Shown here piece after piece: positions 6,942 to 13,195 of a stretch of 13,195 nucleotides of DNA (positions are counted from its first letter, which is position 1; each line of letters starts with the position of its first letter). Origin of the DNA: Planctomycetota bacterium (GTDB taxonomy: Bacteria; Planctomycetota; Planctomycetia; Planctomycetales; Planctomycetaceae). The stretch lies in NCBI GenBank assembly GCA_029977045.1, contig JAPOLP010000065.1, forward strand, positions 1-13,195, written 5' to 3'. The position numbers and the translations under genes are program-made. The notes under the pieces are model-generated. The model had not been told where the DNA came from and made no database searches. It saw nothing but the letters and a program-made list of their open reading frames with translations.

Positions 6942-7481
6942 ATGAGCACTTCCGATTCACAACAGACCGAAGACCTCGTCGCGTATCTCGACGGCGAACT
7001 CAACGACGACGAAGCGTCGCGCGTTGAGGAAACGCTGACAGATCAGGCGTCGATCCGGCAGGACGTCGAGAAGCTGACTCGCGTCTGGGAACTGCTCGAC
7101 ATGCTTCCCGAGCCGAAGCGGTCGGCAAACTTCACGGAACGCACGCTCTCAGCGATTCAGACCCAGCGGGCTCAAGCGGAAGCCGACGAAGCGGATACCC
7201 GACCGCTCGCCACTGACCAGGGACATCACTGGAAGACGCGGGCTCGCAAGATCGCACTCCGGTTCGCCGCGTTTCTGGGACTCATCATCGTCGGATCGGC
7301 GGGCTTTAACGGAGCGTTCCGGCGCGACACCGGCCCGATGGACCAACTGTTGAACGACCTGCCGGTCATCGAACGGCTCGATCAGTATCGCGAGGCCGGC
7401 AGTCTGGAATTTCTCGAAGCGTTAAACGACAGCAGATTGCTCAATGGCAACGCAGACGCAGACAACTCAGACGGCAACTGA
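6942..7481 (+). CDS. Membrane-anchored anti-sigma factor candidate
   Basis: A 179-residue protein directly downstream of the ECF sigma gene. The N-terminal domain reads EDLVAYLDGELNDDEASRVE, the typical opening of anti-sigma domains, then DVEKLTRVWELLDMLP. The HxxxCxxC zinc signature of ZAS anti-sigma factors is absent, so it would be a zinc-free variant. A linker leads to one transmembrane helix at about 103-123 (KIALRFAAFLGLIIVGSAGF). About 55 residues follow on the far side of the membrane, with DQLLNDLPVIERLDQYREAG. The inferred role is to hold the sigma factor at the inner membrane until a signal acts through the outer part. ATG 6942 has no clear ribosome site, suggesting coupling to sigma translation. 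The last 38 bases overlap the next gene. Confidence 0.75.
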   Translation: MSTSDSQQTEDLVAYLDGELNDDEASRVEETLTDQASIRQDVEKLTRVWELLDMLPEPKRSANFTERTLSAIQTQRAQAEADEADTRPLATDQGHHWKTRARKIALRFAAFLGLIIVGSAGFNGAFRRDTGPMDQLLNDLPVIERLDQYREAGSLEFLEALNDSRLLNGNADADNSDGN

Positions 7482-8592
7482 CGAAGCAGTTCTCGAAACG
7501 CGTCGCCGGTTCGCGTGGGTGTTCGAGCATGGCTGGCTGATTGCAGGCAGCCTGCTGGTCCTCGCCATAGTTCCGGCGGAAGTTGACAAAGCCGAATCCG
7601 CAACGATGCGTGCCAATCGCGAGCGGATTTCCGCAATGTCGCGTTCCGAACGGCAGCGGGTCGAATTCAATTTCGAGGAATACCGCAAGCTGACGCCGCA
7701 GCAGCGACGCGACGTCCAATCACTGCACGGCGATGTCGAAAAGGATCCGGAACTCGCCGCAACCCTGACCGCCTGGCATCAGTGGCTGGCGGGCCTGCCA
7801 TTCGAGGACCGCGAGAACATTCTCCAGGCGACTGACCCCGAGGCCCGCCTCGCGCTCGTGCGACAGGTCATCAATGCGTCAACGATCGAGGACACTCCGG
7901 GCGAACCGCCAGTCCGATCCGGTGAACCGTTTCCGAACCGCAACTTCCGCCTGCCAACGGCGGCGGCAGAGTTCAGCGCGTTAATGACAGTCATTGCCAG
8001 GCATCTCGACATGCCGGACCTGCCCGAGGACACGACGCTGCAAGGGAGGCTGAAGCACCATGCGTCGGTGCTCGCAGAATTGCTGCTCCGCGTACGCCGT
8101 TCAAACAACCCCGACAACGTACCAGCCCGGCCATTCGAACGAGGACGGGGGATGTTCCAGACAGCACTGCGTGAAAAGCTCATCGAAGCACTGCCGGAAC
8201 GAGACCGTCGAGAGGAAATCGAAAACCAGGAGGAAATCGAACAGCAACGCTCACTCTCCCAGATTGTCATCAGCGGGTTCTATCGCGAACTACAGATCGT
8301 CATGCAGCAACTCAGGCCAAACGACGACATGCTTCTGGCTCTGTATCTCGATCTTCCGGAAGACCAGCGGAAGACGCTCGAAGAACTGCCCGAGGAGCAG
8401 TTCGCGCGGCGGCTTGACGAACTGTGGCTCGACCGCCAGTTCCCGGAACTCGCCCAGGACGTTCGCGAGATTCGCCGGATGCTGCCGACAAGAATGAACG
8501 CGCGACCGGGCTTCCTGCAGAACGGAAACCGCCCGTTCCTCGAGGTCCGCCGTAACGCCGGACCATTGAACAATCCCGCTGAGCGGGAATAG
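7444..8592 (+). CDS. Single-pass membrane protein, third gene of the sigma module
   Basis: A 382-residue protein whose ATG (7444) lies inside the anti-sigma gene in another frame. Residues 1-28 are polar, then one hydrophobic helix at about 29-45 (HGWLIAGSLLVLAIVP), so most of the protein should lie outside the cytoplasm. After it comes MSRSERQRVEFNFEEYRKLT, then PQQRRDV, a helical, charged segment reminiscent of DUF3106 or Spy/CnrX-like periplasmic proteins that carry 'LTPeqR' motifs; LDLPEDQRKTLEELPEEQFA near residue 305 echoes this. The rest is Glu/Arg-rich and helical with no catalytic motif. Its overlap with the anti-sigma gene implies co-translation. I infer an envelope protein working with the sigma/anti-sigma pair, as sensor or co-regulator, by context only. 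The coding call is strong: long frame and consistent composition. Confidence 0.75.
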   Translation: MATQTQTTQTATDEAVLETRRRFAWVFEHGWLIAGSLLVLAIVPAEVDKAESATMRANRERISAMSRSERQRVEFNFEEYRKLTPQQRRDVQSLHGDVEKDPELAATLTAWHQWLAGLPFEDRENILQATDPEARLALVRQVINASTIEDTPGEPPVRSGEPFPNRNFRLPTAAAEFSALMTVIARHLDMPDLPEDTTLQGRLKHHASVLAELLLRVRRSNNPDNVPARPFERGRGMFQTALREKLIEALPERDRREEIENQEEIEQQRSLSQIVISGFYRELQIVMQQLRPNDDMLLALYLDLPEDQRKTLEELPEEQFARRLDELWLDRQFPELAQDVREIRRMLPTRMNARPGFLQNGNRPFLEVRRNAGPLNNPAERE

Positions 8593-8616
8593 CTGGTTCG
8601 TCCCGCGACCACGTCG

Positions 8617-8683
8617 TGTAGCGAAACTCGCAGAGAGTTTCGGTCACTCCGGCAGGCCGAAAGTCTGCGCGACTTTCGCTACA
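8617..8683. repeat. Twin-hairpin palindromic repeat
   Basis: Two small hairpins sit side by side. The first has perfect eight-base arms CGAAACTC (8622-8629) and GAGTTTCG (8635-8642) around GCAGA. The second has perfect arms CGAAAGTC (8658-8665) and GACTTTCG (8671-8678) around TGCGC. The whole is also one larger inverted repeat: TGTAGCGAAACTCGC (8617-8631) against GCGACTTTCGCTACA (8669-8683), 15-base arms with one mismatch. It lies in the gap between the third gene of the sigma module and the sulfatase. It could be a dispersed intergenic repeat of REP type or a transcript-end structure; there is no T-run. Confidence 0.65.
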
Positions 8684-8763
8684 ACTCTGATTGCGGGTGT
8701 GACTCTCAGAAGCAGGCTGCTCACGCCGCGATGATTCAGGATACTCAGCCGAGGCCAGCCACA

Positions 8764-10221
8764 ATGACGATCCGAGTGCTTGCTTTTCTTCTCTGTCTCA
8801 CGCCGCTCATTTCAGTGCCAGCGTCTGCCACCGATCGCCTCAACGTGCTGTTCATCGCCGCTGATGACCTGCGGAATGACCTCTCGATTTACGGGCACCC
8901 GCTCGCAAAGACGCCAAACTTCGATCGGCTGGCAAAACGAGGCGTCACATTCAATCGAGCTTACTGCCAGCAGGCGTTATGCAATCCATCGCGAGCATCA
9001 CTGATGACGGGTCGCCGACCCGACACACTGGCTCTGTGGAACCTGACGAAGCACTTCCGCGACGCGTTTCCGGACATCGTCACACTGCCACAGCACTTCA
9101 AACAGAACGGCTACTTCACACAAAACATCGGCAAGATCTACCACAACTGGCGGACGGAAACCGAAGGCGACCCGCCATCGTGGAGCGTTCCCGCGAAGCT
9201 GCACTTCAACACGCACTACGCCGACCGGCCACAGGTCGACGGTGATCTGCCGCAGAACTTCGCGATCTTCCCGCGGACCGAAAACCGCTGGCGCACCGAG
9301 ATGCTCGACGTCCCCGACGAAGCGTACTTCGATGGCCGCATCTCGAAGCTGGCCGTCGAGGCACTCCAGCAGCGGGCCGACTCCGATCAGCCGTTCTTCC
9401 TGGCCGTCGGTTTCTGGAAACCGCATCTGCCGTTCAACCCGCCGAAGAAGTACTGGGAGCTGTACGACCCCGCTGACTTTTCACCGGCAAAGAACGATCA
9501 GCCGCCGGAGAACTGCCCACCAGTCGCGCTGCACAACAGTCGCGAACTGCTCAGCGAAGGCGCGGGCCGGATCGACCTGAAACGCGAGTGGAATCTCGAA
9601 CTGCTGCGAGGCTACCTGGCTGGTATCAGCTTCCTCGACGCTCAGGTCGGCAAACTGCTCGACGAACTCGACCGGCAAAAGCTGACGGACAACACGGTCG
9701 TCGTCTTCTGGTCTGACCACGGCTTCCATCTCGGCGAGCACGGCCTGTGGTGCAAGACGTCAAACTTTGAACTCGATGCTCGAGTCCCTCTGATCATCGT
9801 CCCACCGAACTGCGAGTCCGCTGGGCGAAAGACTGACTCGTTCGCTGAGCTGCTCGATCTGTACCCAACGCTGTCCGACCTTTGCGACCTGCCGCAACCA
9901 ACTGGCACCGAAGGCACAAGCCTCGCTCCGGTACTTCGCGATCCGAAGGCGTCGGTCAAACCCGCCGCATGGACCCAGCACCCGCGTCCGGCCTACTACA
10001 AAGGCAAGCCTGAAGTCATGGGCGTCTCCGTCCGCACCGACCTCTATCGCTACACCGAATGGCGAGAGACCGCGTCCGGCAACGTCGTCGCTTCAGAACT
10101 GTACGACCACAAAATCGACCCCGACGAAAACCACAACGTCGTTAACAGCCCTCCCGACAAAGCTGCATTCGAGTCAGCACGGCGTCTTCTGGATCAGACG
10201 TTCCCGCAGAAATCACGCTGA
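8764..10221 (+). CDS. Secreted sulfatase, iduronate-2-sulfatase type
   Basis: A 485-residue type I sulfatase, which hydrolyses sulfate esters, probably of sulfated polysaccharides outside the cytoplasm. A signal peptide MTIRVLAFLLCLTPLISVPASA precedes the mature chain. Metal-site start NVLFIAADDLRNDL (D34, D35) and the formylglycine motif CNPSR (C73, R77) in ALCNPSRASLMTGRRP are intact, so Cys should be converted to formylglycine by a maturase encoded elsewhere. Further conserved parts are GKIYHNW, FFLAVGFWKPHLPF, and FWSDHGFHLGEHGLWCKT with D318, H319 and K331. This pattern is that of the iduronate-2-sulfatase branch (SulfAtlas S1_7-like, from memory). The start at ATG 8764 puts the signal sequence first and has GAGG upstream; an ATG at 8731 would add 11 residues. 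True substrate unknown. It appears to be a stand-alone unit between the twin-hairpin repeat and a convergent operon. Confidence 0.92.
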   Translation: MTIRVLAFLLCLTPLISVPASATDRLNVLFIAADDLRNDLSIYGHPLAKTPNFDRLAKRGVTFNRAYCQQALCNPSRASLMTGRRPDTLALWNLTKHFRDAFPDIVTLPQHFKQNGYFTQNIGKIYHNWRTETEGDPPSWSVPAKLHFNTHYADRPQVDGDLPQNFAIFPRTENRWRTEMLDVPDEAYFDGRISKLAVEALQQRADSDQPFFLAVGFWKPHLPFNPPKKYWELYDPADFSPAKNDQPPENCPPVALHNSRELLSEGAGRIDLKREWNLELLRGYLAGISFLDAQVGKLLDELDRQKLTDNTVVVFWSDHGFHLGEHGLWCKTSNFELDARVPLIIVPPNCESAGRKTDSFAELLDLYPTLSDLCDLPQPTGTEGTSLAPVLRDPKASVKPAAWTQHPRPAYYKGKPEVMGVSVRTDLYRYTEWRETASGNVVASELYDHKIDPDENHNVVNSPPDKAAFESARRLLDQTFPQKSR

Positions 10222-10285
10222 CGTTCGGTGGTTCGGGAGGACATTCCAGATCACCGATGCCGGGTGTCCTGCGAAAACACCTGCA

Positions 10286-10302
10286 ACCGGTGAGGAACCG
10301 GT
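10286..10302. terminator. Small hairpin between convergent genes
   Basis: ACCGGT (10286-10291) and ACCGGT (10297-10302) pair with each other around GAGGA, since the motif is its own complement. It lies in the 85-base gap where the sulfatase gene and the minus-strand pseudo-receiver gene converge. No T-run adjoins it. A role as bidirectional terminator is suggested only by place. Confidence 0.3.
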
Positions 10303-10306
10303 ACGG

Positions 10307-11089
10307 CTATTTTGAACAAAACATGTCCTGCAACTGTTCGACGACCCGCAGTTGGCTAAGGACCGCGTCACCACCAGCGGCGACCAGTTTCGCGACGTCT
10401 GTTGGTGTCGCCATCTCGGTGACGACGAGCAGCCTTGCTGCTGGATTGGCCGCGCGGCATTGAGCCACGTGACTCAGAACGGATCCGTCAATCAGCGTCG
10501 TCGCAAGTATCTCGATGTCTGCCGGCTCGTCATCCTCCGCGAGCCGTGCTCCGAGTGCCTGAACGGCTTCCGTCAAGAACCGTCCGAACGGGCGGTCGAG
10601 AGACTCGATGCGAACGCTTCGACCGCTGAGGACTTCTTCCGAGTTCGTCAGCGTCTGCACCACTGAACTGACAAACGCTTCGTCGCGGGAGGCGGTTGGC
10701 GGCAGCGGCGGTTCATCGTTCTGCCAGGCAACGAGTTCCTGCCGCAGTCGCGTTTCTGTGTGTTGCAGCGGGACGCACCAGCCGATCGGCCAGACCTGTT
10801 TAGTTCGACCAATCGATTCGCACCACGGCCCGAAGACGACGACGCAGCGTGCCAGCGGGATCTGACCGACGAAAGCTTCGACATCGCTGGCTGCGAACTG
10901 GTCCGGGATTCCCTGGTACACGACTACGAGATCGGGAAACCAGGCACTGCCGGTCAGCAGTTCGACCGCTGCCTCCAGATCGCTCACGTCACGGTGATTG
11001 GCTTCTGGCAATGACAACCGCGCCAGGAGATCGTCCGACACGGCGACCGTCAGCAGGTTGAGCGACAAAACTGACTGCGGCGAAATCAC
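10307..11089 (-). CDS. Protein with two receiver-like domains lacking the phospho-acceptor Asp
   Basis: A 260-residue cytoplasmic protein starting at GTG 11087-11089, with a perfect AAGGAG five bases upstream. It seems to hold two CheY-like alpha/beta domains. In the first (about 11-120), the third strand is FPDLVVVYQG, where a receiver has its phosphorylated Asp, and the later strand RCVVVFGPWCES mimics the Thr/Ser switch. The second (about 157-255) shows IEILATTLIDG, ARLLVVTEMATPTDVAKLVA and AGGDAVLSQL, resembling the end of a receiver but with Gln where the conserved Lys is expected. With acceptor residues missing, it would not be phosphorylated in the usual way. It is read 30 bases after the HtrA/SirB1 fusion gene on the same strand, so the two are likely one operon. 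The fold is inferred from pattern; partner and role are unknown. Confidence 0.65.
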   Translation of the reverse strand: MISPQSVLSLNLLTVAVSDDLLARLSLPEANHRDVSDLEAAVELLTGSAWFPDLVVVYQGIPDQFAASDVEAFVGQIPLARCVVVFGPWCESIGRTKQVWPIGWCVPLQHTETRLRQELVAWQNDEPPLPPTASRDEAFVSSVVQTLTNSEEVLSGRSVRIESLDRPFGRFLTEAVQALGARLAEDDEPADIEILATTLIDGSVLSHVAQCRAANPAARLLVVTEMATPTDVAKLVAAGGDAVLSQLRVVEQLQDMFCSK

Positions 11090-11094
11090 AACGT

Positions 11095-11100
11095 CTCCTT
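11095..11100 (-). promoter_or_regulatory. Ribosome binding site fixing the GTG start of the pseudo-receiver gene
   Basis: AAGGAG on the minus strand, five bases before GTG 11087-11089, in the 30-base gap after the fusion gene. It is the best ribosome site in the window and is the reason for preferring this GTG start. Confidence 0.75.
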
Positions 11101-11119
11101 ACGTCGAGTCCGGATTCTC

Positions 11120-13195
11120 TCAGTTCGCTTCGACTGATTGCAGCCGGGCTTCCAGATCCGCTCGCAACTGCAGTACGCGTCCGACATCCAGACCGTCCGG
11201 CCGTTTCTCGAGCATCCAGTCGATGTCCTCGATCGCTCCGGCCAGACGACCGGTCGTCCCGCGAAGCTGAATCCGTCGGGCTCGGCTTTCGAGGTCATTC
11301 GGATCGATCGCCAGCGCAGTCGTTACGTAGCGCAGGGAAGCTTCGACATCGTTCTCGTCTTCAACAGCGCCGCGCAGGTTGGCGAGCATCCGTACGAGAA
11401 TGCTGCGGGCGTCCGCCGGTTTCAGAAAGTCTTTTGTCAGGCTGGCGATCCGCTCGTCGTTTTCGACAGGGAAGTACTGTCGCACCTGCTTGAGAATATC
11501 GTCGCTGGTCATCACGCGCGCGTTGTCGAACACGTCAATCACCTGACCGGGCTCGTCCGCTTTCGCGACCCGGACCGCGAAGTGGCCAGGAAGTCCGACT
11601 CCGTGAACCGTCAGACCAACCCGCCGAGCGATTTCGATGTACAGAACCGAGAGCGTGATCGGCAGGCCCTCGCGGTCGTCGAAGACCTCGTTCAGGTAGC
11701 TGTTCGACTTGTTGTAGTACTCCGTCCGGCTGCCGTGGAAACCGGCCTGCTCGAACAGGTACCTGTTGAGCGCCGTCAGCCTGTCGTCGTCCGTCGCGTT
11801 CTCCGGCAGAGTCTGCTGAATGTCCTCGACCATCAGTTCGACCTCGCGGACATACCCGTCGACGTCGACTTCCGGGTTGTCCAGTCGAGCCAGCAGCAAC
11901 GCCGCTCGCAGCAGATCAACGTCGCCGGACTCCGACTTGAACAGGTCGGCGAGTTCCTGCTGCGTCTTCTGAGCATGAACCTCGGAGGCCAGCTCCCGCA
12001 GGCGACGAGCCCGCTGTTCGAGCTTCCGGGCTTCCTGCTCCAGAGCAGTCGTCGCGACGGCGGCGTTCGGCAGCAACTGGTCGACGGCAGACTGCGGCGG
12101 CGGAGTGTCGAGTGGCAGCGACAGACCGACGTCCGCGACCTTCACCAGCAGCTCGGTGTCGGGCTGCTGCGACGGAATCGAAGTCGCCACGCGGAAGTTT
12201 CGGAACTCGGCCTCGGTCGAACGAAACTTCGCAAGCCCAACCGAACCGCTGGCAAGCACGCGGTCGGTTGTTTCGGTGACCAGGTCGTCATTGACGAAGC
12301 ACTGAATCCGCTCGGCGTCGACTCGCACCTTCAGCAGATTCCACTCGCCGGGCCGGTAGGCCTTATGCGCCCGCTCGTCGAGCACCTTCCAGGTATAGAC
12401 GGACGGACCGTTGAACCGCGTCAGCCGCAGTTTGCCACTGCTCGGATAAAACCCGTAGTGCCGATCGAGTCCGTCCGAGTGGAACACGAGGCCGGCAGCG
12501 CCTTCTTCGGGAGTGAACTTCACTTCAACCGCGATCTCGAACGGCTTATCCGGAACGTCCTGCGTCGACAGGCACAGCGACCGTCCGCCGAAACTGCTGC
12601 CGGGATCGTCGACCAGAATCCGCCCGGCTCGCTGCCGCCAGTTCGCTCCGAACAGTGGAGTCCAGTCACGCTCGCGCAGCGCCCCGATCGTCTTCCACTG
12701 CGAGATTGGAATCGGATTCGGCTTCTCCAGCAGCGGCTTGAGCGCGTTGATCACGACCGCGAAACCGAGGTTCCGAGTCACCGCCGACTTCAGCGTGATA
12801 ATGCCATGCACTCGGCCCTGCATGTCGAGCACCGGGCCGCCGCTGTTGCCTCGTTCGATCGGCATCGCCAGTTGCAGCATCGGCTTGCCGTCAACTTCCC
12901 GCTGCTCGGAGACAACGCCGGAAACCACACTGTGCCGCAGCCCCTGCGGGTTACCGACCGCGACCACTTCAGTCCCCGGCTGCAGCGTCGACGAATCGCC
13001 CAGTTCCAATGGCTTGAGCCCCTTCTTCTCGATCCGGATCAGAGCGAGATCCATTGGCCGTTCAGTCGCGTGCACTGAAACGACGTCGTGCTTCTCGCCG
13101 TTGGCGAACTTAACCGTGATTGGGCGAGCCTCGCCGATGACATGCATATTCGTCGCGATCAGCCCGTCCTCGGAAACGACGAACCCCGTGCCGAG
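11120..13195 (-). CDS. HtrA-like serine protease / ConA-like / SirB1-TPR fusion protein (partial, start outside window)
   Basis: The frame is open through the right edge, so the N-terminus lies outside; 691 residues are visible. Residues 1-150 are a trypsin-like HtrA domain: GTGFVVSEDGLIATNMHVIG with catalytic His (H18), PMDLALIRI with Asp (D49), and IERGNSGGPVLD with Ser (S118), all intact. Residues about 175-336 resemble a concanavalin-like (DUF1080/LamG) domain: DWTPLFGANW, GLVFHSDGLDRHYGFYPSSG, YRPGEWNLLKVRVDAERIQC and VGLAKFRSTEAEFRNFRV. A coiled, Arg/Glu-rich stretch follows (about 380-420). Residues about 425-580 match the SirB1 transglutaminase-like core: NSYLNEVFDDREGLPITLSV, then RVGLTVHGVGLPGHFAVRV. 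No Cys occurs where a transglutaminase nucleophile would be. TPR-like helices end the protein. No PDZ domain is visible. An exported, envelope-acting protease is likely, but the signal peptide is out of view. The next gene follows after 30 bases. Confidence 0.82.
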   Translation of the reverse strand, partial: LGTGFVVSEDGLIATNMHVIGEARPITVKFANGEKHDVVSVHATERPMDLALIRIEKKGLKPLELGDSSTLQPGTEVVAVGNPQGLRHSVVSGVVSEQREVDGKPMLQLAMPIERGNSGGPVLDMQGRVHGIITLKSAVTRNLGFAVVINALKPLLEKPNPIPISQWKTIGALRERDWTPLFGANWRQRAGRILVDDPGSSFGGRSLCLSTQDVPDKPFEIAVEVKFTPEEGAAGLVFHSDGLDRHYGFYPSSGKLRLTRFNGPSVYTWKVLDERAHKAYRPGEWNLLKVRVDAERIQCFVNDDLVTETTDRVLASGSVGLAKFRSTEAEFRNFRVATSIPSQQPDTELLVKVADVGLSLPLDTPPPQSAVDQLLPNAAVATTALEQEARKLEQRARRLRELASEVHAQKTQQELADLFKSESGDVDLLRAALLLARLDNPEVDVDGYVREVELMVEDIQQTLPENATDDDRLTALNRYLFEQAGFHGSRTEYYNKSNSYLNEVFDDREGLPITLSVLYIEIARRVGLTVHGVGLPGHFAVRVAKADEPGQVIDVFDNARVMTSDDILKQVRQYFPVENDERIASLTKDFLKPADARSILVRMLANLRGAVEDENDVEASLRYVTTALAIDPNDLESRARRIQLRGTTGRLAGAIEDIDWMLEKRPDGLDVGRVLQLRADLEARLQSVEAN

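Noticed and set aside
11138..13078. A 646-codon open frame on the plus strand
   Set aside because: It runs antisense to the HtrA/SirB1 fusion, whose catalytic and fold motifs are clear. The plus-strand peptide is Arg/Gln/Val-rich with no domain, as expected from GC-rich codon bias.
1..13195. CRISPR arrays, tRNA/rRNA genes, insertion sequences, phage genes or defence systems
   Set aside because: No regularly spaced repeats, no RNA-gene signature and no transposase, integrase or recognised defence domain were seen on either strand.

Overview
This window looks like part of a planctomycete chromosome. DNA is GC-rich, and the gene families are typical of that group: the tail of a DUF1501 protein, an iduronate-2-sulfatase-type sulfatase, an ECF sigma factor with its own membrane anti-sigma protein, small Cys/Gly-rich and acidic-linker lipoproteins, and a large HtrA-type fusion protein. 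This assignment rests on family content only. No rRNA, tRNA, CRISPR array, insertion sequence or phage gene was seen.

Layout, left to right. The + strand opens with the last 83 codons of a DUF1501 protein. A short minus-strand membrane-protein gene follows; it is broken by one in-frame TGA (378-725). Next on the minus strand are a thioredoxin-fold protein with a WCGDC centre (911-1471) and a Gly/Ala-rich protein of unknown function (1594-2007). Across a 459-base divergent gap, the + strand carries a PilZ protein with a complete c-di-GMP-binding consensus (2467-2937) and an LptF/LptG-type permease (about 3124-4242). The permease converges on a minus-strand lipoprotein with a DcrB/PsbP-like domain (4292-5158). 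A 581-base gap leads to a small Cys-rich lipoprotein (5740-6045), then two strong hairpins.

The central part is a three-gene + strand module: ECF sigma factor (6302-6922), membrane anti-sigma candidate (6942-7481), and a second single-pass membrane protein (7444-8592) whose start overlaps the anti-sigma gene by 38 bases. A two-hairpin palindromic repeat (8617-8683) separates it from a secreted sulfatase with an intact CxPSR motif (8764-10221). From the right edge, a minus-strand operon carries an HtrA-like protease fused to a concanavalin-like domain and a SirB1-type transglutaminase-like/TPR region (11120 to beyond the edge), followed 30 bases later by a protein made of two receiver-like domains that lack the phosphorylatable Asp (10307-11089).

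Most of this is ordinary planctomycete chromosome. I did not find a clearly new defence or mobile system. The points most worth a second look are the protease/ConA/SirB1 fusion with its pseudo-receiver partner, the sigma/anti-sigma/third-protein module with hairpins ahead of it, the TGA-broken gene, and the twin-hairpin repeat.
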